DNA of 64,000 nucleotides, taken from contig CAYVCX010000004.1 in assembly GCA_964450435.1 (NCBI GenBank), positions 35,744 to 99,743 on the forward strand, given 5' to 3'. Both the position numbers and the translations under genes were made by a program. The stretch comes from SKLM01 sp964450435 (GTDB lineage: Bacteria > Chloroflexota > Anaerolineae > B4-G1). This document shows positions 9,109 to 18,865 of the stretch, piece by piece. The stretch's first letter is position 1; each line of letters opens with the position of its first letter. Under the pieces are notes generated by a model. The model had not been told where the DNA came from and did no database searches. It saw nothing but the letters and a program-made list of their open reading frames with translations.

Positions 9109-9130
9109 GCAGTCACGATGGATGTATAAT
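9102..9130 (+). promoter_or_regulatory. Promoter of polX
   Basis: TTGTCA (9102-9107), a 17-base spacer and a perfect TATAAT (9125-9130). Transcription would start near 9137, about 90 bases before the GTG start codon of polX. The -35 shares five bases with that of the divergent HAD promoter. Confidence 0.7.
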
Positions 9131-9227
9131 CGGCTGAGTCGCTGAGAATGACTGGTCCAGCGGTAGCCTGACTCAGACAACGACTCCTGCAATCGTCAAT
9201 GAACATCAGTGGATGTGAGGAAGACGG

Positions 9228-10955
9228 GTGAACAACCGCCAAGTTGCTGAGATCTTCGATGCCATGGGCGACATCCTCGACATCCAAGGGGCTGATTACC
9301 ACCGCGTGATGGCCTATCGCCGAGCCGCTGAGAACATCGCCACCTTGGGGCAACCTATTGAAGACCTATGGCGCCGAGATGAACTGGAATCGATCCCTGG
9401 GATTGGCACCACGCTGGCTGCCAAGATCGACGAGCTCATGCGTACGGGGGAGCTGCGGGCATACGAGGAGTTAAGAGCGGAAGTACCCCAGGGCGTTGTA
9501 GACATGCTGCAGGTTTCCGGAGTCGGCCCGAAGGGTGCTGCACGATTCTGGAAGGAGCTCGGGATCGAGAGTATTGAGGCTTTGGAGCGGGCAGCTCAGG
9601 CTGGTCGCTTGCGCGCACTCCACGGTTTCGGTGCCAAGAGCGAGCAAAACATTCTGGACGCAATCAAGTCGTTCAAGCGGCGCACAGGGCGCACGCGCCT
9701 GGATGATGCCTGGTCGCTGGCCCAAGAGATTCTATCCGCGCTGCAGGAGGTGCCGGGCGTGGTCCGGGCCGCCCCGGCGGGCAGTCTGCGCCGGATGCGG
9801 GAGACTGTTGGTGACCTCGATCTTCTGGTGGCATCAGCTGATCCTGGGTCGGTGATGGCGCGCTTCCGCCAGCTCCCTCAGGTACAGGAGGTGCTGCTCA
9901 GTGGATCCACGAAGACGTCCGGTCGCGCCCACACGGGGCTACAGGTCGACCTGCGCGTGCTCGACCCAGCACATTGGGGCACTGCGCTCCAGTATTTCAC
10001 CGGCAGCCAGGCTCACAATGTGCGACTGCGCAGCCTGGCACTCGAGCAGGAGCTCTCTCTGAGCGAGTACGCGCTCAAGCGTGGCGACGGCAGCGAGATC
10101 CTCTGTCCAAATGAGGAAGAGGTCTACAACAGGCTGGGGCTGCCGCATATTTCCCCGGAGCTACGCGAGGATCGGGGTGAGATAGATGCAGGGCTCTCAG
10201 GGCACCTGCCGGACCTCGTCGAACGTGGGGACCTACGAGGCGATCTGCAGTTCCGCACCACGCGGTCAGACGGGCACCAGACGCTCTTAGAGATGGCCCG
10301 GGGCGCGCAATCACGCGGCCTCGATTACGTCTTAGTGACCGATCATTCTCACGGCCTGGGAATCACGGGGGGACTGAGCATTGATGGGCTTCGCGAACAG
10401 CGAGCCGAGGTCGCGGCAGTCAACGAGAGGCTTAGCGGCCATTTGCGTGTGCTTGCCGGGGTCGAGGTGGAGATCAGAAGCGACGGCAGCCTGGATCTGC
10501 CCAATGATGTGCTGGCTGGACTAGACCTGGTGGTTGCTGCCCTGCACGGGGGATTACGCCAGGATCGAGAGCGGCTCACCGCGCGCGTTCTGACTGCAAT
10601 CCGAAACCCTCACGTGGATATCATCGCCCATCCCAGCGGGCGTCTGATCGGCGAGCGAGAAGCTGGCGACTTTGATATGGAGGCTGTCTTCTCCGCGGCT
10701 GCCGAGACGGGCACAGCCCTGGAGATCAATGCGCATCCCGCGCGGCTGGACCTCAACGATGTACACGTCAGACGTGCTATTGAGCTAGGCGTAGGATTGG
10801 TCATCAACTCCGATGCTCACGACGTGAAAGGATTCGATGTTCTTCAATTCGGCGTGGCGACGGCCCGGCGTGGGTGGGCCACCGCCACCGACATCCTCAA
10901 TACCCGGTCTCTGGAAGACTTGCTCGCCTGGGCTGACCGCCACCAGCGGCGGTGA
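9228..10955 (+). CDS. polX: Family X DNA polymerase with PHP domain (PolX)
   Basis: A 575-residue PolX for gap-filling DNA repair. Order: 8-kDa-like and helix-hairpin-helix domain (about 1-150, with GIGTTLAAKI and GVGPKGAARF), palm with metal aspartates Asp196 and Asp198 (GDLDLLV) and Asp241 (VDLRVL), thumb, then a C-terminal PHP exonuclease domain from about 335. In the PHP domain the first metal motif reads DLQFRTTRSDG; Thermus-type PolX has DLQxH here, so a conserved His is Arg343. Later ligands are kept (TDHSH, GVEVEI, AHPSG, NSDAHD). The start is GTG at 9228 with GAGGAAG upstream. The exonuclease may therefore be weakened; this is inferred. Confidence 0.9.
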   Translation: MNNRQVAEIFDAMGDILDIQGADYHRVMAYRRAAENIATLGQPIEDLWRRDELESIPGIGTTLAAKIDELMRTGELRAYEELRAEVPQGVVDMLQVSGVGPKGAARFWKELGIESIEALERAAQAGRLRALHGFGAKSEQNILDAIKSFKRRTGRTRLDDAWSLAQEILSALQEVPGVVRAAPAGSLRRMRETVGDLDLLVASADPGSVMARFRQLPQVQEVLLSGSTKTSGRAHTGLQVDLRVLDPAHWGTALQYFTGSQAHNVRLRSLALEQELSLSEYALKRGDGSEILCPNEEEVYNRLGLPHISPELREDRGEIDAGLSGHLPDLVERGDLRGDLQFRTTRSDGHQTLLEMARGAQSRGLDYVLVTDHSHGLGITGGLSIDGLREQRAEVAAVNERLSGHLRVLAGVEVEIRSDGSLDLPNDVLAGLDLVVAALHGGLRQDRERLTARVLTAIRNPHVDIIAHPSGRLIGEREAGDFDMEAVFSAAAETGTALEINAHPARLDLNDVHVRRAIELGVGLVINSDAHDVKGFDVLQFGVATARRGWATATDILNTRSLEDLLAWADRHQRR

Positions 10956-10995
10956 GGGCCAGGGCCGCTGACCGGGTCTGGAGGAGGCGCTTCGA

Positions 10996-13900
10996 ATGGA
11001 AATAAGACTGGCACGCCGGCTGCTGTTCTGCTCTGGGGTTCTGGTCCTGTTGCTTTCCACCGGCACCGGCGTCGGTGCTGACGAGCCGGATTCACCAACT
11101 CAGATTTTTCTGTGGTCGTCCCGCGGACCGGTGGCGGTGCAGCGCGATGCGCAGCCCACCGCCAGTGGCGCCGATAGTCCCTGGCCTGAACGGCTCCTGC
11201 TGGAACTCCTGAAAGGCCCCACCCCGGCGGAGATGGAAGCGGGCCTGGAGACCGCGATCCCTGAGGGCACCACGCTGGCAGAGCTTGTGGAGCAACCGGA
11301 CGGAACGGTAGTTGTCCGCCTGGAGATGCCCCTAGACGCGCCGCCCTCCCTAACCCACGACTCGTTCGAGGCCACTGTCCATCAAGTCGGCGACACGCTC
11401 AGGAGCCTTGACTGGCGCGACCTGCGCATTGAAGTCAGGGAGCCCGACGGGAGCTTCGTGCCCCTGGCCGAGTTCCTGCCTGAGATTTCCGTCTCACGCA
11501 AGACTGCCGTTGTAGGGCTTGCCGCCCCACACACTGCACAAGCTGTGCAGTCCCCTGCGTTTGGTCAGGGGCAGCCTGCGGGGGCATTGGCCGGTAAGAC
11601 CGTCTACGTCAGCGCCGGTCATGGGTGGCACTGGGCATACGACGGACGCTGTGGCTGCGCCCGATGGAAAACGCAGCGACCGGCCTACCCCAGTGGCTCT
11701 TCGTACGACGGGCCCATCATCGAGGATCACAACAATGCCGAGGCAGTGAACCAGTACCTGCTGCAGTATCTGTGGAACTCGGGCGCGGCGGTGTGGCCTA
11801 CAAGGGAGCGAGACATGAACCCGGCTGAGGTGATCGTCAACAACGATGCACCGGCGCCTGGCACGGGCTACACGGAGACTGGCCTGTGGTCTACGACGAG
11901 CACTGCTGGGACGGGATACGATGGATCGGACTACCGTTGGGCCGACACAGTCGCCGGTGAGCCGACAGCAAGCGCCACGTGGCAGGCCTCGCTTCCCGTC
12001 GATGGGCGTTACGGGGTCTATGCCTGGTACAAACCCGGGGACAATCGGGCACAGAAAGCCCGTTACGTCGTGCACCACGCGGGTGGCGATACGACGGTCA
12101 CCATTGACCAGCGGGTACACGGCAGTACCTGGCACTACCTGGGCACTTACGGCTTTCTTGCCGACGACGACGCTCGTGTCACGCTGACCAACCAGTCGAA
12201 CGCGCCAGGTCAAGCAGCGATCGCCGACGCTGTCCGATTTGGCGGCGGGACATTCAACGATCTGACTGGCACCGAGACTGGCGCGGACTATCCCCCGGAG
12301 AAGCCCTGGTGGGAAGTGGCCTCCTTCTACTATACCCAGAAGATGGGAATGGAGCCAGCATTGAGCGACGTAACGGCGCGGCCGATTTACGCCCGCTGGG
12401 AGCACGGGGGTACAGGCGACGACGCGGTCTACGTCTCATGGCATACCAACGGGTACAACGGTACGATACGGGGTACCGAGACGTACGCACACAATGGAAC
12501 GGGCCAACCCCGAACCGCCGGCAGTCTGGAGCTCCGGCACGCCATCCACTCTCAGGTGATCCACGACATCCGTGCGGGCTGGGACAGTGAGTGGGCCGAC
12601 CGGGGAGAGAAACAGGCAAATCTGGGGGAGTTGCGCGAACTGTGGGATGATGAAGACCCGACCGCTAGAATGCCTGGCGCACTGATTGAGATAGCGTTCC
12701 ATGACAACCCCGAAGACACTGATGCGCTGAAGGACCCGAAGTTCAATATGCTCGTGGCGCGGGCCCTTTACAAGGGTATCGTCAAATACTACGAGCAGCG
12801 AGACGGCGTCACCCTCACGCTTCTGCCCGAGCCACCCAAACACGTAGTGGTCAGAAACATAGGCGGGGGAGCGGTCCGCGTTTCATGGGAGCCGTCGCCC
12901 ACAGACAGCCAAGGGCTTCTAGGCGACCCCCCGATCGGCTATCGCGTATACACCAGCACCAACGGTATCGGGTGGTCAGATGGCAAACTCGTGACAGACG
13001 GTACCACTACAACGCTGACCGACCTTCCCAAGGACGAAGTTGTCTATGTGCGAGTCACGGCTGTCAACCAGGGCGGCGAGTCATTCTCCACCGAAACACT
13101 GGCAACCCGCGTAGGGGATCGTACGGGGATTCTGCTGGTAAACGGGTTCACTCGTCTGGACAACACGTTGCTCATCGACGACAATGATCCGATCGAGGGA
13201 TACAACAAGCGCATGCTACTCGACCGGATGAATCGGTACGACTACGTCATTCAGCACACAGAGGCGATACCGTACCCCTTCGACAGCGCGGGCAGCGGAG
13301 CCGTTGACGGTGGGTTCGTCGCACTGGACACCTATCGACTGGTCGATTGGATCCTGGGTGAGGAATCGTACGACGACAAGACGCTCAACCACGAAGAGCA
13401 AGCTTTGCTGAGGGACTATCTGGATGGAGGAGGAGCTCTCTTCATCAGCGGCTCGGAAATCGGTTGGGACCTCTACAACCTGGGAGACGCTGCCTCCAAA
13501 GAGTTTTTCACACGCTACCTTCGGGCAGCTTTCAGGGGCGACAACGCAGAAACCTGGGAAGTCGCTCCTGTGCCAGGATCGATCTTCGACGGCCTGGGAT
13601 CTTTCCGCTTTGATGCCCCAGGCATGTACCGGCCAGACTATCCAGACCAACTCGGGGTCTCCTATGATTCGGTAGAGGCACTGACGTATCAAGGGGGACG
13701 AGGAGGCGTGGCAGCGACACAGTACGCCGACGGATGTGAGCGGGTCGTCACTTTCGGCTTCCCCTTCGAGACCATCAACCCAGAGAGCCGCGGGACAGTG
13801 ATGGATCGGGTGCTGGATTTCCTGGACGAGTGCCTGGACTTGCCGGGGAAGGCCACGATCATCTCACCCCTGGACGGGAGCGCACACAATACCGCCCCTG

Positions 13901-14496
13901 CTTTTGAGGGCAGCACGCCGATCTACAGTCGTGAGGTGGAGCGTGTGGAGATCCAATTGGGACGGAGGAGCGATGCCCACTGGTGGACAGGAGAGGAGTG
14001 GGCAGACGTGGACAACTCGATTTGGCTCACGGCGGACGGCACGACGAATTGGTCCTATGAGCTTCCTGGTGATCCTGAACATCTACTGGATGACACCTAC
14101 GTCCTCCAAGCTCGTACCTGCGCCGACGACGGTACCTGTGACACGAGGCCGGACCAAGTTGAGTTCATCTATGACACGATAGGTCCACCCAGTACCAACG
14201 TCATTACACCGACCGGGGGCATCACGCTGAGAGCCGCCCGGGTAGAGTTGCAGTGGCAGGCGGTAGAACAGGACAGTGGATCAGAGATCGGTTATCAGGT
14301 AAGAATCAACGGACGGGAGTACACAACGTCAGAACCCACATACGCAGTCTGGCTGTCCGGCTTAGGGCCACACACATGGACTGTGCGGGTCGTCGATCAA
14401 GCGGGAAACGAGTCTGAGTGGGACGACGAGGCGACGTTCTTCCTGGAGCAATCTCACTGCTGGCTCCCCCTTGTGCTGCGCGAGTTTGATCATTGA
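10996..14496 (+). CDS. Secreted multidomain GerMN / N-acetylmuramoyl-L-alanine amidase-like protein
   Basis: A 1166-residue exported protein with a signal peptide (about 1-28). A GerMN-like domain follows (about 40-155; LLLELLKGPTPAEMEAGL). An amidase_3-like domain begins at LAGKTVYVSAGHGWH (about 197), is split by a roughly 140-residue golvesin/xanthan-lyase-type beta domain (about 274-415), and resumes to ALIEIAFHDNPEDTDAL (near 580). Then come a fibronectin type III domain (about 612-702), a glutamine-amidotransferase-like region (about 708-940) and two Ig/FN3-like domains. It ends in CWLPLVLREFDH, resembling the tail on many Chloroflexota surface proteins. It probably cleaves peptidoglycan or another wall polymer outside the cell. 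The SH3-like gene 36 bases downstream is probably co-transcribed. Confidence 0.75.
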   Translation: MEIRLARRLLFCSGVLVLLLSTGTGVGADEPDSPTQIFLWSSRGPVAVQRDAQPTASGADSPWPERLLLELLKGPTPAEMEAGLETAIPEGTTLAELVEQPDGTVVVRLEMPLDAPPSLTHDSFEATVHQVGDTLRSLDWRDLRIEVREPDGSFVPLAEFLPEISVSRKTAVVGLAAPHTAQAVQSPAFGQGQPAGALAGKTVYVSAGHGWHWAYDGRCGCARWKTQRPAYPSGSSYDGPIIEDHNNAEAVNQYLLQYLWNSGAAVWPTRERDMNPAEVIVNNDAPAPGTGYTETGLWSTTSTAGTGYDGSDYRWADTVAGEPTASATWQASLPVDGRYGVYAWYKPGDNRAQKARYVVHHAGGDTTVTIDQRVHGSTWHYLGTYGFLADDDARVTLTNQSNAPGQAAIADAVRFGGGTFNDLTGTETGADYPPEKPWWEVASFYYTQKMGMEPALSDVTARPIYARWEHGGTGDDAVYVSWHTNGYNGTIRGTETYAHNGTGQPRTAGSLELRHAIHSQVIHDIRAGWDSEWADRGEKQANLGELRELWDDEDPTARMPGALIEIAFHDNPEDTDALKDPKFNMLVARALYKGIVKYYEQRDGVTLTLLPEPPKHVVVRNIGGGAVRVSWEPSPTDSQGLLGDPPIGYRVYTSTNGIGWSDGKLVTDGTTTTLTDLPKDEVVYVRVTAVNQGGESFSTETLATRVGDRTGILLVNGFTRLDNTLLIDDNDPIEGYNKRMLLDRMNRYDYVIQHTEAIPYPFDSAGSGAVDGGFVALDTYRLVDWILGEESYDDKTLNHEEQALLRDYLDGGGALFISGSEIGWDLYNLGDAASKEFFTRYLRAAFRGDNAETWEVAPVPGSIFDGLGSFRFDAPGMYRPDYPDQLGVSYDSVEALTYQGGRGGVAATQYADGCERVVTFGFPFETINPESRGTVMDRVLDFLDECLDLPGKATIISPLDGSAHNTAPAFEGSTPIYSREVERVEIQLGRRSDAHWWTGEEWADVDNSIWLTADGTTNWSYELPGDPEHLLDDTYVLQARTCADDGTCDTRPDQVEFIYDTIGPPSTNVITPTGGITLRAARVELQWQAVEQDSGSEIGYQVRINGREYTTSEPTYAVWLSGLGPHTWTVRVVDQAGNESEWDDEATFFLEQSHCWLPLVLREFDH

Positions 14497-14531
14497 CGCC
14501 TCAAAGCCGCTGACCAACGAAGGAGGCTAGC

Positions 14532-15104
14532 ATGTCGAGCGACAACTGGATGGAGGAGACCGTACCGAGCCGTCCCGCCGATCCAGGAGAGATCGGCAGT
14601 GATGGAAGCCAGTCACCCGAGGGGCGAATTCCTGCTCGTGTCTGGGTGTTTGCCTTCGTCGCGGGAGCCCTGCTGTTCGCCCTATTCAGCTTCTGGGGAC
14701 TCTATCTGCTTCAAGGCAGGCAGGGAGCCGCTGGCCCAACGCCCACGGCCGTGATCTGGACAGCCACTCCGTCTCCCATTCCGGCGGCCAGCTCCACGCC
14801 AACGGCAACAGACGCTTCTGCGGACGAGGAACTGAGCCCCGCGACTCCTACTGCCCCGTCTGACATTCTCATCGGAGGCTATGTCGAGGTCGCGGGCACA
14901 GGGGGGCACGGCCTGAGCTTGCGCCAAGGACCCGGCGCCAACTACCCTCGCATGGATGTGGCTGCCGAGGGAGAGATATTTGTCGTCGTCGAAGGCCCGC
15001 AGACAGCCGCCGGAGCACCCTGGTGGAGAATCCGCGATCCCGAGAACGAAGAGCGCTTCTGGTGGGCCATCGCGAGTTATCTTGAGCCGGTGGCACACCC
15101 CTAG
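14532..15104 (+). CDS. Membrane-anchored SH3-like domain protein
   Basis: A 190-residue protein with an acidic cytosolic N-terminus (1-35), one membrane helix (about 36-60), a Thr/Pro/Ser-rich linker (about 65-110) and a C-terminal bacterial SH3 (SH3b) domain with the typical LSLRQGPGANYPRMDV, then WWRIRD and a final ASYLEPV. SH3b domains bind peptidoglycan or other cell-wall ligands, so the domain should lie outside the membrane. AAGGAGG sits 9 bases before the ATG. It follows the amidase-like gene closely and fits as its wall-binding partner, although this link is inferred from position. Confidence 0.75.
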   Translation: MSSDNWMEETVPSRPADPGEIGSDGSQSPEGRIPARVWVFAFVAGALLFALFSFWGLYLLQGRQGAAGPTPTAVIWTATPSPIPAASSTPTATDASADEELSPATPTAPSDILIGGYVEVAGTGGHGLSLRQGPGANYPRMDVAAEGEIFVVVEGPQTAAGAPWWRIRDPENEERFWWAIASYLEPVAHP

Positions 15105-15327
15105 TGAAGCCGAGTCGCGCTTTACACCCGCGTCCTATAGCAGGCCGTGGCCGCGTGCGGTGACGTGGGCCGAGAAAGGAGCGCAACGGACGCCTGTTCC
15201 TTCGGCAGGGAATGCGGTGGAGCAGTGTCTCGTGCTACACGAAGCGCCGTGGCTTGAAAGGCAGGCCCAGTGCCGTCTGGTTGAGCCTCTCAGTCGGGTT
15301 CAGGGCAGCATTCCCGGGGAGCGGTGA

Positions 15328-17406
15328 ATGTCATCCAAGGACGTGCGCAAAGACCTGGATGATCTGCGACAGCAGATCCGTTCGCACAACTACCGCTACT
15401 ACATCTTGAACGCGCCCACCATCAGCGATACCGAGTACGACGCGCTGATGGACAAACTCAGAGGGTTGGAAGAACGGCACCCGGAGCTGATCACCGCGGA
15501 TTCTCCCAGTCAACGGATTGGGGCCGAGCCTGCAGACTCTTTCACGAAGGTCGAGCACCCCACGCCTATCCTCAGCCTGGACAAGGCGTCGAGCGCCGGG
15601 GAGATCCGAGGGTGGTGGGAGCGGGTCAAGAAGCAACTGCCACCCCGTGCAAGCGAACTGGCTTGGGTGGTCGAGCCAAAACTCGACGGCCTGACCGTGG
15701 TGCTGCACTACGAGGACGGGCTATTCGTCCAAGGTGCTACTCGCGGAGACGGGTACGTCGGCGAGGACGTCACGGCCAATCTGCGCACCGTTCCCACATT
15801 GCCGCTTCGTATCCCTGTGTTGGCTCGGTGCGTACTCTCGGACAGCGAGAAAAGCAGCCGGTCCGGATCGAAGCTGCGGGTTGCCGAGCGGCTGGTGGTC
15901 CGGGGCGAGGCAATGATGCTGATAGAGGACTTCGAGGAGTTCAACAGGCAGGAGGTTGCCGCAGGGGAGACCCCTTTTGCCAACCCTCGAAACGCGGCAG
16001 CAGGAAGCCTTCGCCAGTTGGATCCTCGCATCACAGCTGGACGTCCTCTCACGGTGATGGCATACGACATCATAGACGCCGATGGCGTCGTCCCGAGGAC
16101 GCAGTGGAAGACCCTCGCGTATCTGCGGGACATCGGTTTCTGCGTCTCGGACACCATTGCTCGTTTCGAATCGTTGAGCAAGTTGATCACCTATTGCGAG
16201 AACTGGGTGGACAAACGAGACGCAATGGCGTATGGGATGGACGGACTGGTGATCAAGGTCGATGACCTGGCTGCGCAGAGAGCGATGGGTATGGTGGGAC
16301 GGGCACCGCGGGGCGCAGTTGCCTTCAAGTTCCCCGGTCGTGAGGCAACAACACGACTCATCGAGATCGGCGTCAACGTAGGACGGACCGGCACGCTGGT
16401 GCCTTACGCCGTGCTTGATCCTGTAAGCATAGGCGGTGCAACGATCCGGAAGGCCACCCTACATAACTTCGAGGATCTGCGGCGGAAGGATATCCGCGTC
16501 GGCGACCGGGTCGTGCTGCGTCGGGCTGGGGACGTGATCCCGTATGTTGTCGGGCCGGTGGTAGAGGCCCGGCGGGGCAACGAGGAGATCTTCCAGACAC
16601 CGCAGATCTGCCCTTCGTGCGGCGAGCCAGTGGTTTCAGCAGCAGATCAGGTGGCGATAAGCTGCGTGAATGTTGACTGTCCGGAACAGCGACTCCAACG
16701 CGTCAAACACTTCATCGGCGTGATGGATGTGGAGGGGATGGGCGGCCGCACTGTGGAGCTTCTGGTCCACGCGGGACTGGTACACAACCCCGCTGATCTC
16801 TACACTCTCGCGCGTGAAGATCTGCTGGCGCTTGAGGGGTTCGCTGAGAGAAGTGTGGACAACCTGCTCAACGCTATCGAGACCTCCAAAGACCGTCCAC
16901 TAGCCCAGGTGATTGCGGCTCTGGGCATTCGTGGGGTCGGGACGGTGGTGGCGCAGCTTCTGGCCCGGCATTATTCCTCGGTCCACGATTTGGCTCAGGC
17001 GACCCTCGGCGAGCTAGGGTCTATCGAGGGCATCGGCCCACACACCGCCGCGGCTATCGTGACCTGGTTTAATCGCCAGCAAAACCGTCGCTTTGTGGGG
17101 GAATTGCAGCGCGCCGGCGTAAACCTGATGCGTAGAAGCCCTGCCGCGGCGCCCGGGGGCCCTTTGAAGAATATGACCTTCACAGTCACGGGCACACTCT
17201 CCCAGCCGCGTCGTGAGATCGTAGAGTTGATCGAGGAACACGGCGGCCGAGTTACCCGGACGGTGAGTGGCAACACGGACTTCCTGGTGGTCGGAGAGTC
17301 ACCAGGAGAGTCGAAAGTCAGCCGAGCCGAGGTTTTAGGCACTGCTGTGATCAGCGAAGAGGGCCTCTGGGAACTAGTGGAAATGAGAAGGTTTCCGGTG
17401 AGCTAG
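15328..17406 (+). CDS. ligA: NAD+-dependent DNA ligase
   Basis: A 692-residue LigA, the usual length. Order: Ia domain with the NAD+-binding YYxxxxPxxSDxxYD pattern (24-37), nucleotidyltransferase domain with adenylated Lys118 in VEPKLDGLT and the RGDGYVGEDVT motif, OB fold, Cys4 zinc finger (CPSCG, then CVNVDCPEQ near residues 430-455), helix-hairpin-helix repeats (about 510-595) and a C-terminal BRCT domain (about 608-690). It seals nicks in replication and repair. The start is set by GGGGAG 6 bases before ATG 15328. All key residues are present. Confidence 0.97.
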   Translation: MSSKDVRKDLDDLRQQIRSHNYRYYILNAPTISDTEYDALMDKLRGLEERHPELITADSPSQRIGAEPADSFTKVEHPTPILSLDKASSAGEIRGWWERVKKQLPPRASELAWVVEPKLDGLTVVLHYEDGLFVQGATRGDGYVGEDVTANLRTVPTLPLRIPVLARCVLSDSEKSSRSGSKLRVAERLVVRGEAMMLIEDFEEFNRQEVAAGETPFANPRNAAAGSLRQLDPRITAGRPLTVMAYDIIDADGVVPRTQWKTLAYLRDIGFCVSDTIARFESLSKLITYCENWVDKRDAMAYGMDGLVIKVDDLAAQRAMGMVGRAPRGAVAFKFPGREATTRLIEIGVNVGRTGTLVPYAVLDPVSIGGATIRKATLHNFEDLRRKDIRVGDRVVLRRAGDVIPYVVGPVVEARRGNEEIFQTPQICPSCGEPVVSAADQVAISCVNVDCPEQRLQRVKHFIGVMDVEGMGGRTVELLVHAGLVHNPADLYTLAREDLLALEGFAERSVDNLLNAIETSKDRPLAQVIAALGIRGVGTVVAQLLARHYSSVHDLAQATLGELGSIEGIGPHTAAAIVTWFNRQQNRRFVGELQRAGVNLMRRSPAAAPGGPLKNMTFTVTGTLSQPRREIVELIEEHGGRVTRTVSGNTDFLVVGESPGESKVSRAEVLGTAVISEEGLWELVEMRRFPVS

Positions 17407-17510
17407 GGACACCCTCGGGATGGTCCTACAGGTGGTCGTGGCTGCGCCTGCGTACGTGCGACGGACTTAGCTGCCAAGGGTTCCGCATTTCGAAGAGGAG
17501 AGCCCAGGAG

Positions 17511-18713
17511 ATGGGCGAAGTGATATTGAAGAAAGGCCGAGCGACGCCGATTATCCGGCGCCACCCCTGGGTGTTCTCCGGTGCGATCAAGCACATCACG
17601 GGCGATGCAGATCCTGGCGACATCGTTGACGTCTACGATGCTGGCCACAATTGGCTGGCCAGCGGATACATCAATCAGCAATCGCAGATCACTGTCAGAC
17701 TACTGAGCTGGGACGAAACCGAACAAGTTGCCCGTTCCTTCTGGCACCGCCGCCTGGAACGGGCCATTCTTGCTCGCCGAGCCCTCGCCGATGACCCGGC
17801 GACGACAGCATACCGCCTGGTGCACGCCGAGTCCGATTATCTGCCCGGATTAGTCGTCGATTGCTACGCCGACTGGCTGGTGGTGCAGTTCCTCACACTG
17901 GGGATGGACCAGCGCCGCGGACAGTTTGTGGAACTGCTCGCCGATCTGCTGGCCCCCAGCGGCATATTCGAGCGTTCTGACGTCGACGTGCGAGAGAAGG
18001 AGGGGCTGGAACAGCGGGTGGGCGCCCTCTACGGCGCTGAGCCACCGTATCAGATTCAGATCCTCGAGAACGGTCACCGATACCTGGTCGATGTCCGCGA
18101 AGGTCACAAGACAGGGTTCTATCTCGATCAACGGGAGAATCGAGATCAGGTAGAGGCCCTCTGCAAGGGCCTTGGCAGCGGTCCCGACGTACTGGACGCG
18201 TTCGCCTACAGCGGTGCCTTTGGTACGTATGCAGCAGCAGGCGGCGCCTCGAAGGTGACCCTAGTCGACAGCTCCGGTCCAGCGCTCAATCTGGCACGAC
18301 AGAACCTGGCGCTCAATGGCATCACGCTCTCGCAGGGGGTAGAGTATGTTGAGGGAGACGTTTTCAGTATCCTGCGAGGGTATCGCGCTGAGGACCAGCG
18401 GTTCGACGTGGTCGTGCTGGATCCACCCAAATTCGCCCGCAGCAAGCGCGAGGTCGAACGTGCCTCAAGAGCCTACAAGGACATCAACCTCCTCGCGTTT
18501 CAGCTTCTCCGGCCGGGTGGCTTGCTGTTCACCTTCTCGTGTTCTGGTCGGGTGTCAGCCGATTTGTTCCAGAAGATCGTCTTCGGCGCGCTTGCCGACA
18601 CGTGTCGCGACGCTCAGATCATCGGGCACTTAGCCCAGGGCTCTGATCATCCTGTGGCGCTGACCTTCCCCGAGGGCGCTTACCTCAAGGGGTTGGTCTG
18701 CAGAGTCTGGTAG
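17511..18713 (+). CDS. rlmI: RlmI-type 23S rRNA (cytosine-C5) methyltransferase
   Basis: A 400-residue class I SAM-dependent RNA methyltransferase. The N-terminal PUA domain (about 1-80; RRHPWVFSGAI) is followed by an RlmI-specific beta-hairpin domain and a Rossmann methyltransferase with motif I VLDAFAYSGAFG, motif II TLVDSS and catalytic motif IV LDPPKFA. C-terminal FSCSGRVSADLF holds the Cys of motif VI. RlmI makes m5C1962 in E. coli 23S rRNA; orthologues in this phylum share the domain order, so the exact target is inferred. It stands between ligA and the mscS gene, each with separate signals. Confidence 0.85.
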   Translation: MGEVILKKGRATPIIRRHPWVFSGAIKHITGDADPGDIVDVYDAGHNWLASGYINQQSQITVRLLSWDETEQVARSFWHRRLERAILARRALADDPATTAYRLVHAESDYLPGLVVDCYADWLVVQFLTLGMDQRRGQFVELLADLLAPSGIFERSDVDVREKEGLEQRVGALYGAEPPYQIQILENGHRYLVDVREGHKTGFYLDQRENRDQVEALCKGLGSGPDVLDAFAYSGAFGTYAAAGGASKVTLVDSSGPALNLARQNLALNGITLSQGVEYVEGDVFSILRGYRAEDQRFDVVVLDPPKFARSKREVERASRAYKDINLLAFQLLRPGGLLFTFSCSGRVSADLFQKIVFGALADTCRDAQIIGHLAQGSDHPVALTFPEGAYLKGLVCRVW

Positions 18714-18727
18714 TCGCTCACCGGTTC

Positions 18728-18756
18728 TTGCCATCCTTTGGAGTCTGACATAGAAT
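18728..18756 (+). promoter_or_regulatory. Promoter of the MscS-type channel gene
   Basis: TTGCCA (18728-18733), a 17-base spacer and TAGAAT (18751-18756), just after the rlmI stop. The leader to ATG 18866 would be about 100 bases. Confidence 0.55.
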
Positions 18757-18865
18757 GAATCGCTGTGACCAGCTCACATTATAGGGGAGATCACGTGGAC
18801 AAGTCTGATGCTTGCTTGCCGACGCTTCGGCACCTGGCCCTGCCCAGAGTAGGGAGCTCTGCATA

